Notes: generated by a model not told the origin, from the letters alone. A DNA stretch of 64,000 nt from Maniola hyperantus (GCF_902806685.2 NC_048554.1:6882001-6946000); one strand, 5' to 3'. Counted from the stretch's first letter, positions 31,478 through 43,491 are shown. Translations and numbers: made by a program.

Positions 31478-31692
31478 TTTTTGTTTTGTTGTTCCTGTTA
31501 CTTTAATTTTTGTTGTTCCTGTTATTTTAATTTCTGCTGTTTCTGTTATTCTATCGTTTGTTGTTTCTGTTACTTTATACTCTGTTGTTTATTTTATTTT
31601 ATTTTATTTTTTGTTGTTCCTGTTATTTGATTTTCTGTTACTTTACTTTAATTTTTTTTGTTGCTTCTGTTATTTTATTGTTTGTTGTTTTT
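31478..31692 (+). repeat. T-rich minisatellite
   Basis: About seven or eight imperfect units of roughly 25-30 bp with the core ttgttgttcctgttatttta. Units vary in cct/tct and length. Confidence 0.65.
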
Positions 31693-31845
31693 TTAAAATA
31701 TGATATAAATGAGAAAAATAAATAAATGAGAGATAAAAAAAATTTAGATCGATTGCAATTTTTCTTTAAAAGATGAATAACTAAAACTCGACTAGGTTCT
31801 ATGTTCTACGAATGAACTCATCATATCAATAATTGTACCTACGTG

Positions 31846-31977
31846 ACAGGTCAAGATGGCAATCGGGGAGAGAAAACCCACACTCCCGCACAGCCCCCGC
31901 GCTGAACCGGTGCTGGCGAGCGCGGGTAACGTGCGGGCGTCCCCCCGCTTCATACCCTGATTGCCATCTCCACCTGT
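31846..31977. mobile_element. GC-rich TIR element (MITE)
   Basis: Imperfect inverted repeats acaggtcaagatggcaatcg (31846 on) and ccctgattgccatctccacc-tgt (to 31977) enclose GC-rich DNA with a cagcccccgcgctgaaccgg block. I recall this as a common lepidopteran repeat. The minus frame through it is not a gene. Confidence 0.5.
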
Positions 31978-32163
31978 AGCGGACTATATAGGTACCTACA
32001 TTATTCATAAATGAATTAAATATTTACGGAATTTACAAAATGAGACCTTTTATCCGATCCGTTAAACGTAAAAAAATAAATTACGTTGAAATAGAATAAT
32101 ACGTGTATATTTGGACACGAGAAACGTTAATATGAAGTGAACAACGCCTCATTTATTAAAATA

Positions 32164-32373
32164 CTAGCGACCCGGCCCGGCTTCGCACGGGTAGCTTATT
32201 ACAATTTCCGTAGGGATCTCTAATTAAAAAAATGTCTATCTCACTCAGGAAAAATGTAACTTTCTAATGGCGACAGAATTTTCAAAATCTCTTCAGTAGT
32301 TCCAGAGATTACTTTCTACAAACAAACTTTACTTATCTCTAAATATATCGTAAAGCTGTCATATTAGTATGGA
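32164..32373 (-). mobile_element. Helitron-like element, family c
   Basis: The minus strand ends cgggtcgCTAG|T at 32164 and starts A|TCCATACTAATAT at 32373. It contains ggtaatctctggaactactg-type text (degraded). Confidence 0.6.
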
Positions 32374-32879
32374 TAGTATAGATATTTGGCTACTATGAGT
32401 AAAGCAATAAATCGCCAAACAGACACATACCTACTATACATATAGACGTACTTATATTAGAAAGCTAAACTAAAACCCTACAGGTAGTCGGGTAATAAAA
32501 CATACTCATATACACCCATTAAACAACGGTATGGGACGTGCTCCGAATGTGCAATCAACGCAACCATTGATCAACGATGATTCGCCTAATTGATTTACAT
32601 ATCCGCCTCATACGGACAATGATCTCACAAAATATTAACATCAGATAAGTTTTGAAAGGAAAAAGTCCTTAGAGATATTGTCTTCTTGATCCATGTGTAG
32701 CAATATTATACAACACAATATTTTTTTTGAAAAACCGACTTCCAAAACCTCTACAAAGTAAAAAATAACTTTTGTTTCTAGTTTCTGCACTAAAAGTCAA
32801 AAAAGTCAAATGATTTATTCAAAATAGGTAATAAATTACTCTTATTGATTGTCTGGTATAGTGTTAGATTTGTAAGATA

Positions 32880-34806
32880 ATATAGTGGTGATAATTATAA
32901 CGCAAACTTAAAACTAAAGCTACGAGGGTTCCAAACGCGCCCAGGTCTGAGAAGAGCCCACAACAAACTCAGCCGGGTATTCTTTTTATTATCACCACTT
33001 TACAAAATTATTGAAACTTATTAGAACTATCACAAAGTCGTTAAGCAACTCATTCCCAAGCTTGCTTATCATTTAAATAATCCTTTACATTGTAATAGGA
33101 TTTTTCAATTAGTTTACGTTTTATGAAAACTTTGAACTTGTTGAGAGACATCTCCAATATGTCTTCTGGAAGCTTATTATAGAAACGTATGGAATTACGA
33201 GCAAATGAATTGCTAACTTTACTGAGCCTAGAGGCGGGAATTACAAGTTTATTTTTATTTCTAGTATTTATATTATGACAGTCACTTTTTTTTTTTAAAT
33301 TTATTCATGTTTTTATGTACGTAGGTACAGTAAATTTTCAAAAATATATTGATTATGCACTGTCATAATTTTAACTTCCCTAAATTTAGTTCTCAGCGAC
33401 TCTCGTGGCCCCATACTGTATATGGCTCGAACAGCCCTTTTCTGCAGCACAAAAATAGAATTAATATCAGCAGCATTACCCCATAATAATATACCATATG
33501 ACATAATGCTGTGAAAGTAACTAAAATATACTAGTCTCGCAGTTTCTATGTCTGTCAACTGGCGAATCTTTTTTACCGCATATGCGGCAGAACTAAGTCT
33601 GTTCGATAAGTTATTTATATGAGAGCCCCATTGAAGTTTTGCATCTAACGTTATTCCAAGAAAAATAGCGGTATCCACTAAATCTAATTCCTCATTATTA
33701 AGTTGCACAGTGGTTTTCACCTGCTTAACATTTGGTAAAGTGAATTTAATACACTTTGTCTTTTTCCCGTTGAGAAGCAGGTTATTAGCTTCGAACCACT
33801 GTACTAACTTGGTGAGAGAATTGTTTACTTCATCAAAAGTTGTTAAGTATCGATTGATTTTAAATAAAAGTGATGTATCATCAGCAAACAAGACTATCCC
33901 GTAATTGTCCTTAGCGAGGTAAGGAAGGTCATTGATGTAAATAAGGAACAGAAAAGGTCCTAAGATGGAACCTTGTGGCACCCCCATTTTTACAACGGAT
34001 CCGGGAGATCGCTTTCCATTCACGTCTACCCTTTGTATTCTATCATTTAGGTAAGAACTCATCAATTCCAATGCTGCACCCCTAATTCCATAATGGTGCA
34101 ATTTCGCGACCAATGTTTCATGATCAACGCAGTCGAAAGCCTTGGATAAATCACATAAAACGCCAAGCGCATCACGTGATTCCTCCCAGGCTTCAAATAT
34201 ATTTAGTATTAACTCAACACCAGCATCGGTTGTTGAGCGACCCCGTGTAAAACCAAACTGTTTGGTGTGAAATAAATCATTAATGTTGAAAAAATTGAAG
34301 CAGTTGAGTTAAAATTATTTTTTCAAAGATTTTACTAAAAGTGGGTAGTACAGATATCGGTCTGAAGTTAGTGGGGTCACTAGTACTACCTGATTTAAAT
34401 AATGGAATTATTTTACTATGTTTCATTAAGTCTGGAAACTCACCACAGTCAACACAATTATTGAATATTAATGCTAACTCGGGTGCAACAATATCAATTA
34501 ATGATTTCACAACGTTAACGGAAATGCCCCACAGATCATTTGTTTTCTTATTATTAATTAATTTAAAAGCTTTGATAACGTCAGAGCAACTAACGTGACT
34601 GAATTCAAACATTTTATTACATTCAGGCACGTTATCCTCCAATAGTGAGAGAGCGGCGGCTGCTGAAGAGTTCAATGATTTTGTAGTAGAAACAGGAATA
34701 TCTGTAAAGAAGGTCTCGAAAACGGTTGCAACCTCGGGGTCTGACGTAATCAACTTGTCATGATATTTTAGAAAGTATATGTATGTTGAAGTCGGGCGAG
34801 CTTGAT
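32880..34806 (-). pseudogene. 5'-truncated, frame-broken jockey/CR1-type LINE (reverse transcriptase)
   Basis: Reading on the minus strand, 34753-34280 encodes the RT N-terminal part (PTNFRPISVLPTFSKIFEKI). A one-base shift at a T-run near 34290-34297 leads into FGFTRGRSTTDA and the LSKAFDCVDH motif. The frame 34113-33313 then carries VPQGSILGPFLFLIYINDLP and the catalytic LFADD. A second frame break near 33300-33320 precedes the C-terminal region (33050-33290; FARNSIRFYNKLPEDI, YYNVKDYL). The 3' untranslated part ends at about 32880 with a short stem (agtggtgataa / ttatcaccact). The endonuclease and ORF1 are missing; a stop closes the frame near 34806. It is inactive. Its closest relatives in the window are fragments at 56195-56300 and 59490-59645. 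Confidence 0.85.
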
Positions 34807-35302
34807 GAATTTAATGAATTCTAGCCCCATAAACTACCGCTATACAAAACATCACATCATATTTTATTCCTACAGTCCAAGACCCTAATTAATTATAACT
34901 TTATTGACACAAAGAAAATTAAAACTGTTTACGTCTCAGATATAACTTATCGCAAAATACCTAAATGTTACTTCCTTATATTATGTAGATCCAGGAGAGT
35001 CGTCAACGTCAAGGTTTTTAGATACATAAATTCAACAACGAATAATGTAAGAAACAATCCAAATGTAATTCAGAACGGCAACTACTAATTTGCTTGCATC
35101 CAAACAAGGTGCAGAGTTATAACGATGTCACATTCGCCTTTATTCAAATATAATAATTAGGTACCTACCTACTTTGATTTATATGTATTATTTTACAACA
35201 TAAAACAAATTATTGCATAAAGTGATTTAAATACGGACTTCAACAAGATATTGAAGCCTCAATCACTCGGTTTGGGGTTGAATTAAAACTAATAATGCCC
35301 TA
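34807..35302. other. Intron DNA, nothing recognised
   Basis: AT-rich. A 12-bp word aataatgcccta at 35291-35302 recurs after the foldback at 35509-35520. Confidence 0.4.
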
Positions 35303-35508
35303 TTTTAGCGTTTAAACTACCGTGAGTGATTTCCATTATAAATACTATCTGTCCCGGCTTACTCACGTGTGTAGTCGACGTTAGCCCGACTAGTTTCGAA
35401 CCCATACGGGGTCCTTTTTCAAGGGAGTCCGTCCGCGCCCGCGCCGCGGTTTTGACTGCCGCTAACGTCGACTACACACGTGAGTAAGCCGGGACAGATA
35501 GTATTTAT
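35303..35508. mobile_element. Foldback element with 51-bp perfect arms
   Basis: Arms 35335-35385 and 35461-35511 are exact inverted repeats (…ctgtcccggcttactcacgt…gtcgacgttagc) around a 75-bp GC-rich loop. The 12-bp direct repeat aataatgcccta flanks 35303-35508 and may be the target duplication. Upstream of the left arm, ttttagcgtttaaactaccg and tgagtgatttccattata recurs at 56272-56312. A one-armed relative is at 15386-15482. Confidence 0.65.
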
Positions 35509-35520
35509 AATAATGCCCTA

Positions 35521-36400
35521 GATTAAAATTCTCAGTTCCCAACTTCCCACCCATACTAGCATAGCTAGCTTTACGCTAGGGCCTAGGCAAACTGTCTGGT
35601 CATGTATACCATGCCTAATTTTTTCATAAAACAAATATTTCTAGAAATTTTGCAGCCGTAACCCACCATGAGCTCAGAACCTATTACCAAAAGAGGATTG
35701 AAATATTTATTACCAGGGTATTATCGTTTAGATACACTTTGTACAATAAAACTCATATCTTCTTTCTCCAGTATGCCAAAAAGGCTTTGATTTTGAAATA
35801 ACGGCTATGATACATGTTTGTAAGGATATTACACCTACAAGTAAAAGTCGTTCCACTTTACGTAAACAGGCAATAGTGACACTGGCTCTACTTATAAGGC
35901 TCAGGATATTTGCATTTAGGTGACCAGTAGATACGGCAAAGATGTAGGTGTGAAATGTGAACTGTGAAATAAATACGGCTCTAACATTGAAATATGAAAT
36001 TGAATTCGCCCACAGATACATACAGTTAAGGACGTGAAGAGATTGTTGTTTACTTTTAAGATTTCGCTAATTAATTATTGTGAGTTCTACCTTTTTAACC
36101 AATAGAAATAATGTGAACTATGAACGTAGGTGTGAAATAAATTCGACTCTAACATTGAACTATAAAATCTACAAGAAATGGATCTTGCATATAGAAACAA
36201 ACCAGGAATCTACGAACCGTTTGGAATTGGAAGACATAACCATAATAAAAAGTTAATTGCCAAATTAGTAAGTTACGTAGTAGGCCTTGTAAATTATTGG
36301 AAATCAAAAACTATCGCAAGAACCTCATGAGTCATGTAACGTTGTAGCCATTTTCAGTTTTCGACCGGCCACTATTAAAGCACGAGTTTATGCCCATAAT
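35521..36400. other. Intron DNA with a weak ~60-bp duplication
   Basis: Blocks at about 35945-36005 and 36108-36172 share tgtgaaataaat-c-g-ctctaacattgaa. Otherwise nothing is recognised. Confidence 0.35.
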
Positions 36401-36560
36401 GAGGCCGATTCTCTAGTACACAATCTCTAAACTAAACTAAATTAACAGGTCTAAATCTAGTGCTTTCCTTTTCCGCAAGCAACATTATGAAAGGGATAGC
36501 AATAGATTTAGACGTAATATTTTAGTTTAGTTTAGAGATTGTGTACAAAGGAATTAGCCA
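36401..36560. mobile_element. Palindromic MITE, family M (copy 1)
   Basis: Inverted arms gtacacaatctctaaactaa-actaaa and agtttagtttagagattgtg-tac, with a second pair (ggtctaaatctagtgct / agcaatagatttagac). The second copy, in the opposite orientation, is at 49313-49473. No coding capacity. Confidence 0.7.
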
Positions 36561-36921
36561 CATTGCCTACTGTAAATTTTAATCGTAAAAAGTCACGAAT
36601 ACGGTAGAGATTTACTAACGGCCTGATCGGCGGTTAAAACAAATTGATTGTTCTCTATAAAGCAAAATATAACAGTCCCAATCACCAAAGAAAAAAACGT
36701 TTAAATCTATTTGATCATTACATACCTACTATTATGTTCGTTATGAGTTATAGCCAGCCATTTGTATAATTGCCAAAACCGGTATTGACCCCGATTGTGA
36801 AATTTAGAGCGTAACTAATGTACCTACTTACAGACACCTTTATCATTATCACCTCGATGCCCCAACCTTTAAAACTAATGAAGACTTCAAACTTACGGCC
36901 AGTAGATTTACAATACATTAG

Positions 36922-36992
36922 TCTAAATATATAAAAGGAAAAGGTGACTGACTGACTGACTGATGACTGATCTATCAACGCACAGCTAAAAC
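36922..36992 (+). mobile_element. Helitron-like family b, 3'-truncated
   Basis: TCTAAATATATAAAAGGAAA then ggtgactgactgactgatga-ctgatctatcaacgcacagc; breaks off where a 23-bp-arm hairpin begins. Confidence 0.6.
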
Positions 36993-36993
36993 T

Positions 36994-37044
36994 AACCACT
37001 TACATTTTTAGCGACCGATCAGGTCGCTACAAATGTAAGTGGTT
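36994..37044. repeat. Hairpin, 23-nt arms
   Basis: Arms 36994-37016 and 37022-37044 (aaccacttacattt…gcgacc) pair apart from two positions; 5-nt loop. Confidence 0.65.
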
Positions 37045-37254
37045 GGATGATAGTGGTGTTTCGGAATAAGTGTTCAAAGAAAGCGATATTTTTTCCGTAT
37101 TATGGTGGACATGAGTTCTCTATATTTGTTTTCTAGTAAAGCTATTCCAGGTGATCTTTAACTTTTTCCTGTATATCCAAAGGCCAAATGCCAAAAGCTT
37201 GCAGAAGCAGTTAACGGTTAGTTGCTTCCTTTTTGAGGTTTCGCACCCATATAA

Positions 37255-37440
37255 GAGAGTAGACCATGCTTCACAGAGCGGCTCTTTAACTCGATCTGGA
37301 GTGCAGAGGGTCTTGGACCACTAGGTGGACGGATGACATCAGACGAATCGCAGGGAGCCGCTGGATTCAGGCGGCGCCAAACCGTGGCGTGTGGAAGTCC
37401 CTACAAGAAACCTAGGTCCAGCTGTTGACGTCTATCGGTT
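37255..37440 (+). pseudogene. LINE endonuclease/RT C-terminal remnant
   Basis: From 37323 one frame reads RWTDDIRRIAGSRWIQAAPN, then R-x-x-W-K-S-L-Q-E. This is the pattern at the end of many insect non-LTR reverse transcriptase proteins (RWtDDi...W...A.dR..Wk.l.eay). A stop interrupts the frame near 37415. No RT domain remains. Confidence 0.6.
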
Positions 37441-38033
37441 GATGATGATTATGATGACGAAGTGATGAGATGAATTGAAGTGAAATATTTATGCAGGTAC
37501 CATGATTTTAGGAACCACGTCGATGCACTGATGTGTAAAACTAAACTGTGACAACTGATGTGGCTAATGTGTACTGGGCTCTATAAAATTCGTCAGCGCT
37601 TATTTAAAGCTGAACTCATTGTAAGACAATTCATGCAAATTTGAGGTTACTCCAATTAAAACATCAAAAGATTTTTACTTTTTAGAACTGAAAAATTCCA
37701 GTTCCAACACAAAAGCCACTAATGAGAAACTTTTAATGCTGGTGCGGAAGCTTTGCGGTGCCCTGAATGGGGAGTAGAATACACAGAGTTATCAAATTGC
37801 TAGAGGTAGTGAAGTCCCGAAAATGGCCTAACCTGAGCCTCACAGGGCTTTTTGTCATTATATTTATATATATTTTACAGATATTTTCATTTCTTTTTGT
37901 CATTTCAGCAGCTTGGCGCTAGACCTGCTTTTACTCTTTTTGTCAATCTCGCTATTTTTATCATGTGATTCACTCCAACTCTTACTTATGTAGGTACAAG
38001 AGTAAGAGATATACATAAACATTTATTTAAAAA
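37441..38033. other. Intron DNA, nothing recognised
   Basis: No supported feature. Confidence 0.35.
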
Positions 38034-38261
38034 CTAGCTGATGCCCGAGACTTCGTCCACGTGGATTTAGGCTTTTCAAAATCCTGTGGGAATTCTTTGA
38101 TTTTCCGGCATAAAAATTAGCCATGTCACTCTTCAGATCTTAAACTATACCCATGCAAAAAATCACGTCGATGCGTTGCTCCGCTGCGAAGTGATTGAAG
38201 GACAAACCAACGAACCAATAAACCAACAAACAAACACACTTTCGCATTTATAATATGGGTA
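38034..38261 (-). mobile_element. Helitron-like element, family a
   Basis: On the minus strand it ends acgaagtctcgggcatcagC-TAG|T at 38034 and begins near tacccatattataaatgcga at 38261. Confidence 0.6.
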
Positions 38262-38424
38262 CTTAGGCAGTGTTGTGATCTAGTTCCGACTTTCGTCTTT
38301 GTTACTTATATTATCACTAGGTACTTGGGGCGATTTTTTAAATCATTGGTATATCAAGCATCGCTGACTATACTTCATAAGAAAGCTCAGATTTACTTAG
38401 CGGGCGATGGAAAGAGTTTTGCCA

Positions 38425-38612
38425 GTTACCACCCTATCGACAAAGCCGTGTCGCCATGCGATTTAAGCGTTCCGGTACGATGCCATGTAGAAACCAAATG
38501 GGAATGGGTTTTATTAAAAACTGTCTGGAGGGGATCCTCCAGGTTAGCCCACTTCCATCTTAGACTGCATCATCTCTTACCACCAGGTGAGATTGCAATC
38601 AAGGACTAACTT
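38425..38612 (-). repeat. Dispersed repeat D, copy 2 (inverted)
   Basis: The minus strand contains ccttgattgcaatctcacct-ggtggtaagagatgatgcag, matching 18430-18560, and extends further (cggaacgcttaaatcgcatg). The plus frame 38325-38609 is repeat-derived. Confidence 0.55.
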
Positions 38613-39060
38613 GTATATGAATTAAAAAAGGCTTCCTCCTCTTGGCATATTTAGCTCAATGGTAAAATATGACTTTTAACCTACAACACAAGGGGTGCTC
38701 TGATTAAAAAGTATTCATTCAGCCTCCCTGGGGCATAAGCGTTTGTTGCTGACGTGATCTGCTGTGACGTCACCCGTAGAATGCTTGAATACGTTTGCTG
38801 CACTATTTGCATACAGTTGAACTAGTTTTTACTGCGATAGGTATATTGTGCTATTTTTACCCGACGTTTCATTATCATCTTACTTCAAGTATTGCCCCAA
38901 TTAAAAATAATAATTTCATTTTCTTTACGTTTGAAAAGGATTGGCAAAGCACAGTTTATTATTAGTTTAATATAATTACAACAAACTGAAAACAGCTTCT
39001 GGCGCAGATATACAGAATTATCGGTTTCAATTTTTCGTTGGGTTTTTAGATCACATCTAA
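38613..39060. other. Intron DNA, nothing recognised
   Basis: No supported feature. Confidence 0.35.
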
Positions 39061-39292
39061 TCCATACTAATATTATACTTGTTGTCCCGGAATATAAAAG
39101 AGCTCCAACGGGATTTTTATAAAACCTAATTCCACGTGAACAATGTCGCGGGCATCATCTACCTATTTAGTACAAAGATAGCTGGCATCCCGTGTAAGTA
39201 TATAGATTAATTTTTATCCCGTTACATCGACTAGTTCCCGCGTGATTTTTAAAAATCCACGGTAGACTAATTCGCCGTTAAGGCATGTGATA
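39061..39292 (+). mobile_element. Two abutting fragments of Helitron-like family a
   Basis: 39061-39162 begins A|TCCATACTAATATTATACTT with a large internal deletion and ends near catcatctac. A second fragment (39163-39292) has gtacaaagatagctggcatc and tttttatcccgttacatcga. Confidence 0.55.
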
Positions 39293-39425
39293 CATAGATA
39301 ATTGCTTAAAATGCATATAAATCCGGAAAGTTAGAAGTGCGTTGTAGGAATCGATCCCCGCACCTTCCGAATAGGAGAACGATGTCTTCATTATAGGCTA
39401 TCAATCACCGCCTGCTAGCAATAGG
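39293..39425 (-). mobile_element. tRNA-derived SINE, family S1 (copy 1)
   Basis: The minus strand starts cggtgattgatagcctataa, then a degraded anticodon arm, a B-box-like region gatcgattccta, then cgcacttctaactttccgga. Closely follows the layout of the copy at 40551-40800. Confidence 0.55.
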
Positions 39426-39599
39426 CTAGACTCTCTTTCACGCAAAAACAACTGGACGGATTTAGCTGAAATTTGGGATGGAGATAGATTATACCCTGGA
39501 TTAACACATAGGCTACTTTTTAACCCGGAAAATCAAAGAGTTCCCGCGGGATTTTGAAAAATGTAAATCCACGCGGACAAAGTCGCGGGCATCAGCTAG
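39426..39599 (+). mobile_element. Helitron-like family a, 5'-truncated
   Basis: Contains acgcaaaaacaactggacgg, gggatggagatagattatac and ends gtcgcgggcatcagCTAG at 39599 followed by T. Confidence 0.6.
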
Positions 39600-40550
39600 T
39601 AGTGTAATATAAATCTTAGATACTTCCTAACACTGCGTAATGGGTATTAATGATAAACAAAAGATTGCAATCGGCAATTATGATAAACCAGGAACAATGC
39701 TGAGAGAACAAAACAGCTTACTGTCGTAATGAGTAACATTTACATGAGTAACAATTAACTTTATTCATAGCTTTATTGGAATTCACATGTGTTTGAGTGC
39801 AAATAGGTAACACAATAGGTACTAACTTTACTGGTAACCTACTTAGAAAGTGTCACTTGCATACAATTTCGCTTATTGTTTATAAATAAGTACGAAAAAC
39901 AGAATAATTGTAGCATTAAAATTAGAACTTATTAAAATTCATGTCAATCATTCATTCATTAGTCATGTTAAATATTATCATGACTTATTTAATATTGTAT
40001 AAATTTACTACAACTATTGTGTTCTGCAAATTTTATCTAGCAATATAATTTGCAGAAGTTTGCACGTTCATATATGCAAGTTTTGAATACTAAAACTTGC
40101 ATAAAACTTGCTACGAATGTTTACGCAGTTGTTGTCAAAGCTGACTTTTCCAAGTCCCTTCAAGACACTTTGTTTTATATTAAACCTACCTACCAACTTT
40201 GAAGTTTTATCATAGGGGCAAAAATAAGATGGGTCGTATTTTGCGACTGTCACCTTAGATATTCTGAAATAGGGGAATATTAGTCATGCTTACGATTAAA
40301 TTCTTTTAAAAATATAACGACTTGAACATTATAGGTACATCTAAACCTAAAATCTCACAAAGCAAATAGACTGAGGAGATCTCCAGTCAACTGTCACGAA
40401 GGCCAGTGGTCATTCCGTGAAAAACTAATGGAAAATACTAATTTTGATTTCGCGCGACTGAAGCCGGGTTTTGTTTCAACATTTTTGGTGTTAGTCAAAT
40501 TTCAACAGGTGTTTGTTACTTAAGTACCTTTTTTTTAAACGGTATTTTCA
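39600..40550. other. AT-rich intron, nothing recognised
   Basis: No supported feature. Confidence 0.35.
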
Positions 40551-40800
40551 TGTCTACCATGCTGGCCAAGTGCAAGTTGGCAGAAATTAGAATTCATAAT
40601 ACACCTTTGAGAACATTATGCAGAACTCTCAGGAATGCAGAGGTCTCCTTACAATATTTTCCTTCACTGTTAAAGCAAGTGAATTGCTTAAAACGCACAT
40701 AACGCCGAAAAGTTAGAGGAACATGCCCGGGATCGAACCTGGGCCCCCGACTAGAAGGCCAACGTCCTTACACCTAGGGACAAGCCTTAGTTTCCATCAA
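40551..40800 (-). mobile_element. tRNA-derived SINE, family S1 (copy 2, best preserved)
   Basis: On the minus strand: A-box-like region, ttggccttctagtcgggggc, then ccaggttcgatcccgggcat with a B box ggttcgatccc. A body follows (ctctaacttttcggcgttat, gcgttttaagcaattcactt) and an end near ccaacttgcacttggccagc. The tRNA head and body mark a Pol III SINE rather than a tRNA gene; there is no full cloverleaf. Confidence 0.65.
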
Positions 40801-41572
40801 ATCGAAACTGCTCAAATGGATATGAAGCTTTTTATTTCATAATCGTCAATCAACGTTATAATCAAGATCTAGTACAAAAAAAATCGCAATAAATAAAATC
40901 TCAATATTTCTCGCAAAAACAAAATTCCGTTTAGCGAACGTTAAGCATGTGCCAAAACCGCAGATTTTCATCATGTTCACGATCAATATTTTACGAGTTA
41001 CAGCTGCTTTTTACTTTTGTTGTAATAATTAATTTCTTCTTTGTTGCTTGTCGAAAACAATTTTTTATAGATAAATTGATGGAAACCATACGAATTCTTT
41101 AACTAGGTATAGAACGATTTGTTGATGGTAATATATTGAATATTCAGAGAAATCTTATAAGAGCAATTGATTCACTAAGTTATTTAAATATCAAAGAAAT
41201 AAGAAAAAGTAAATGTATCAAAACAAGAGAAGATTCACTCAAATTAATAGCATTTTCTTATGTACCTATCTTCATCATAGGGTATGAAAGTTGGTCATTA
41301 CCAAATTAGCATAGATACTCTATAAAATGCTTTCACTGTAACTTGTTTCTTATAACTACTAACCTACCAGAACAAACTGGTAGTAAACAGGATTGGAAAG
41401 AATCGTAGATATTAATTATCGGTTAAGTATCATGGCAGTCAAAATACGATACATGCGTAAGTTTTTATTGGTATGGACACGGCTTAATGACTAGCGTTTA
41501 ATCTTAAGACCTTGACATCATAAGAGCTTAAGAGTTGTTTCCCGCGCGTTCCCCAACACTCTCCATACAAAC
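40801..41572. other. AT-rich intron, nothing recognised
   Basis: No supported feature. Confidence 0.35.
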
Positions 41573-41912
41573 GTACAAAATTTGAATATAATCAAACTCA
41601 ATTAAATTTGTAAACACGGTTAGTTACAAGAGCCCAAAGATTTGTAAATCATTGAGCCCGTGTAACTTTAAAAACTACTCATTTTTACAGAAAACACAGA
41701 TTACTTTTTAGATCATGTTTACAAAATTTCATTGAGTTTGATTGGTTAATATTCAAATGAGAATCAAACTACGTGCAAAGACGTCTGTTTAGAGCACGCC
41801 GAAAACCACATACACAAATAAGTATTACTTTTTAGAACGTGTTTACAAAATTTAATTGAATTTGATGGGTTAGTGTTCAAATGAGAACTTGAGAACCAAA
41901 CTACGTGCTACG
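41573..41912. repeat. Three diverged copies of a ~80-bp sequence, one inverted
   Basis: Blocks at 41694-41776 and 41818-41912 share ttactttttaga-c-tgttta, caaaattt-attga-tttgat and aaccaaactacgtgc. The block at 41573-41618 is an inverted partial copy (caaactcaattaaatttgta). Origin unknown. Confidence 0.55.
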
Positions 41913-42289
41913 TTTGTTGTGAGTACGCTATGAATAAACTCCTCTTCAGAAGAAACTGTATAAAACTATATAAACAATACAAAAATGCTTATGAACTATG
42001 GCAGATCTATTCGAGGTCAAGTTCATTGGATACTTTTTGCTTATCCAAGACGTAATAAGCCGCGTCAGAAAGTTTTTTCAAATGTACCTATTTCTGTGTT
42101 GTTTATTCCATGGCTACTTACATTCTTATCAATTTAAGGTTTTACGCTTGAAAGCGATCTCACCTCATTTAAGTGACGATGCTGACTAAGATGGTATGTG
42201 CTATAACCTTGACGAGGTTATTCATTGACCTGGTAGGTATGCTATGCTATGGCACAAGAGACTAGAATACAATTTTGAATTTTGGCCAA

Positions 42290-42500
42290 CATCATGATCA
42301 ACCCACTTTCATCAACATCATGATCAACCTATCGCCAGCTCACTTCTGAATATGTATCTTCTCTCAGAATGAATGAGGGAGCCATAGCGGACCTCCAAAT
42401 GGAGCAACCATCCATTTGCTGACATGGGCCAATGTCTAACCAGCTGATTGATATCGTCATCATCAAACCATCGCTGGCTCACTATTGAGCACGGGCCACG
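42290..42500 (-). mobile_element. SINE family S1 body remnants
   Basis: Contains catcatgatcaacccacttt, a second catcatgatcaacctatcgc-cagctcac and a third catcgctggctcactattga-gcacggg. I recall this as the far end of the same SINE. Tandemly broken. Confidence 0.4.
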
Positions 42501-42639
42501 GATTTCAGGCCATCTTAATCATCTGGATTTTGACCCGACTACGGCAAAGCCAAAAGGAGGAAGGGTTACGATTTTTTTTTACAAAAAATCGAACATTTTC
42601 AACTCGCTAATCCAATGCGGTCCATTTGGCACTTCTTAG

Positions 42640-43491
42640 TAACAATATCCAGGTATAGGTAACGCAGAAGAACCACGTATCCAGGGTGCTCAAAATTAGC
42701 TTAGCACAAACTAAAAGCCTAAGTTTAAGAATTGGTATCCACTACGCTCCGAATCAATCCAATCCTTGATCTAAGTTTATAGCTTTATTGATCAAAATCT
42801 TCTACTGGCTTTCAAGGCCTCTAGTGCCATTTTAGAGAAATCTTCGCTTACGGATATAGGTACTTAGGCTTTCAAAAAAAACTAGAGCTGTCGTGGCTCG
42901 TTAGTGTTGCTCAAAGGACACAATGGGAATTCCTTTCAATGGTCTATATACCTTCGTTAAGCCACAGTCAGCTTCATGCTTTATTTATCGACTCCGTCGC
43001 ATAAAATGTTAACAAAATTACGTATAAGGAAAGTTATTTGATCATACTCTACTCACACAGCCAGAGTTGCCACCTTCAGTACCATTGTTCATTCATTGTC
43101 TACGTAACCAATAGCTACTTGATTAGTCAGTACTTCACGCAATACTTCATTGAAGTATTATAAACTTTACTATGTAAACTTAAAGTTGCAATTGAAGCAA
43201 ACGTATTTAGTTACGAAAATGACTACCAAGTATTTTTTTATTATTTTCAACTTTAGTATTCGAGGCTGTGTTTTCATCAATTTTCCTGCAACACCTAGAC
43301 ATTATTTCACAATATTACAGACACTTTCGTTTTAGAACGTTCGAGTACTTGTCGTTACTTTAACTATTTATACTTAACCACAAAATCTGCACAAGAAAAG
43401 AAACAATGCCGCAGCTTAAGTATTGACGATGTAGTGAATTTCTATTCTATTGTGAGAACTTCCTAAACTATAATTTTGCTGAGAACTATTC
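42640..43491. other. Intron DNA, nothing recognised
   Basis: No supported feature. Confidence 0.3.

Noticed and set aside
38325..38609. Plus-strand frame of 94 codons
   Set aside because: Falls in dispersed repeat D, read antisense; not a host gene.
40720..40795. Possible tRNA gene (gatcgaacctggg B-box-like stretch)
   Set aside because: No complete cloverleaf or acceptor stem, and it continues into a repeated body; it is a SINE head.
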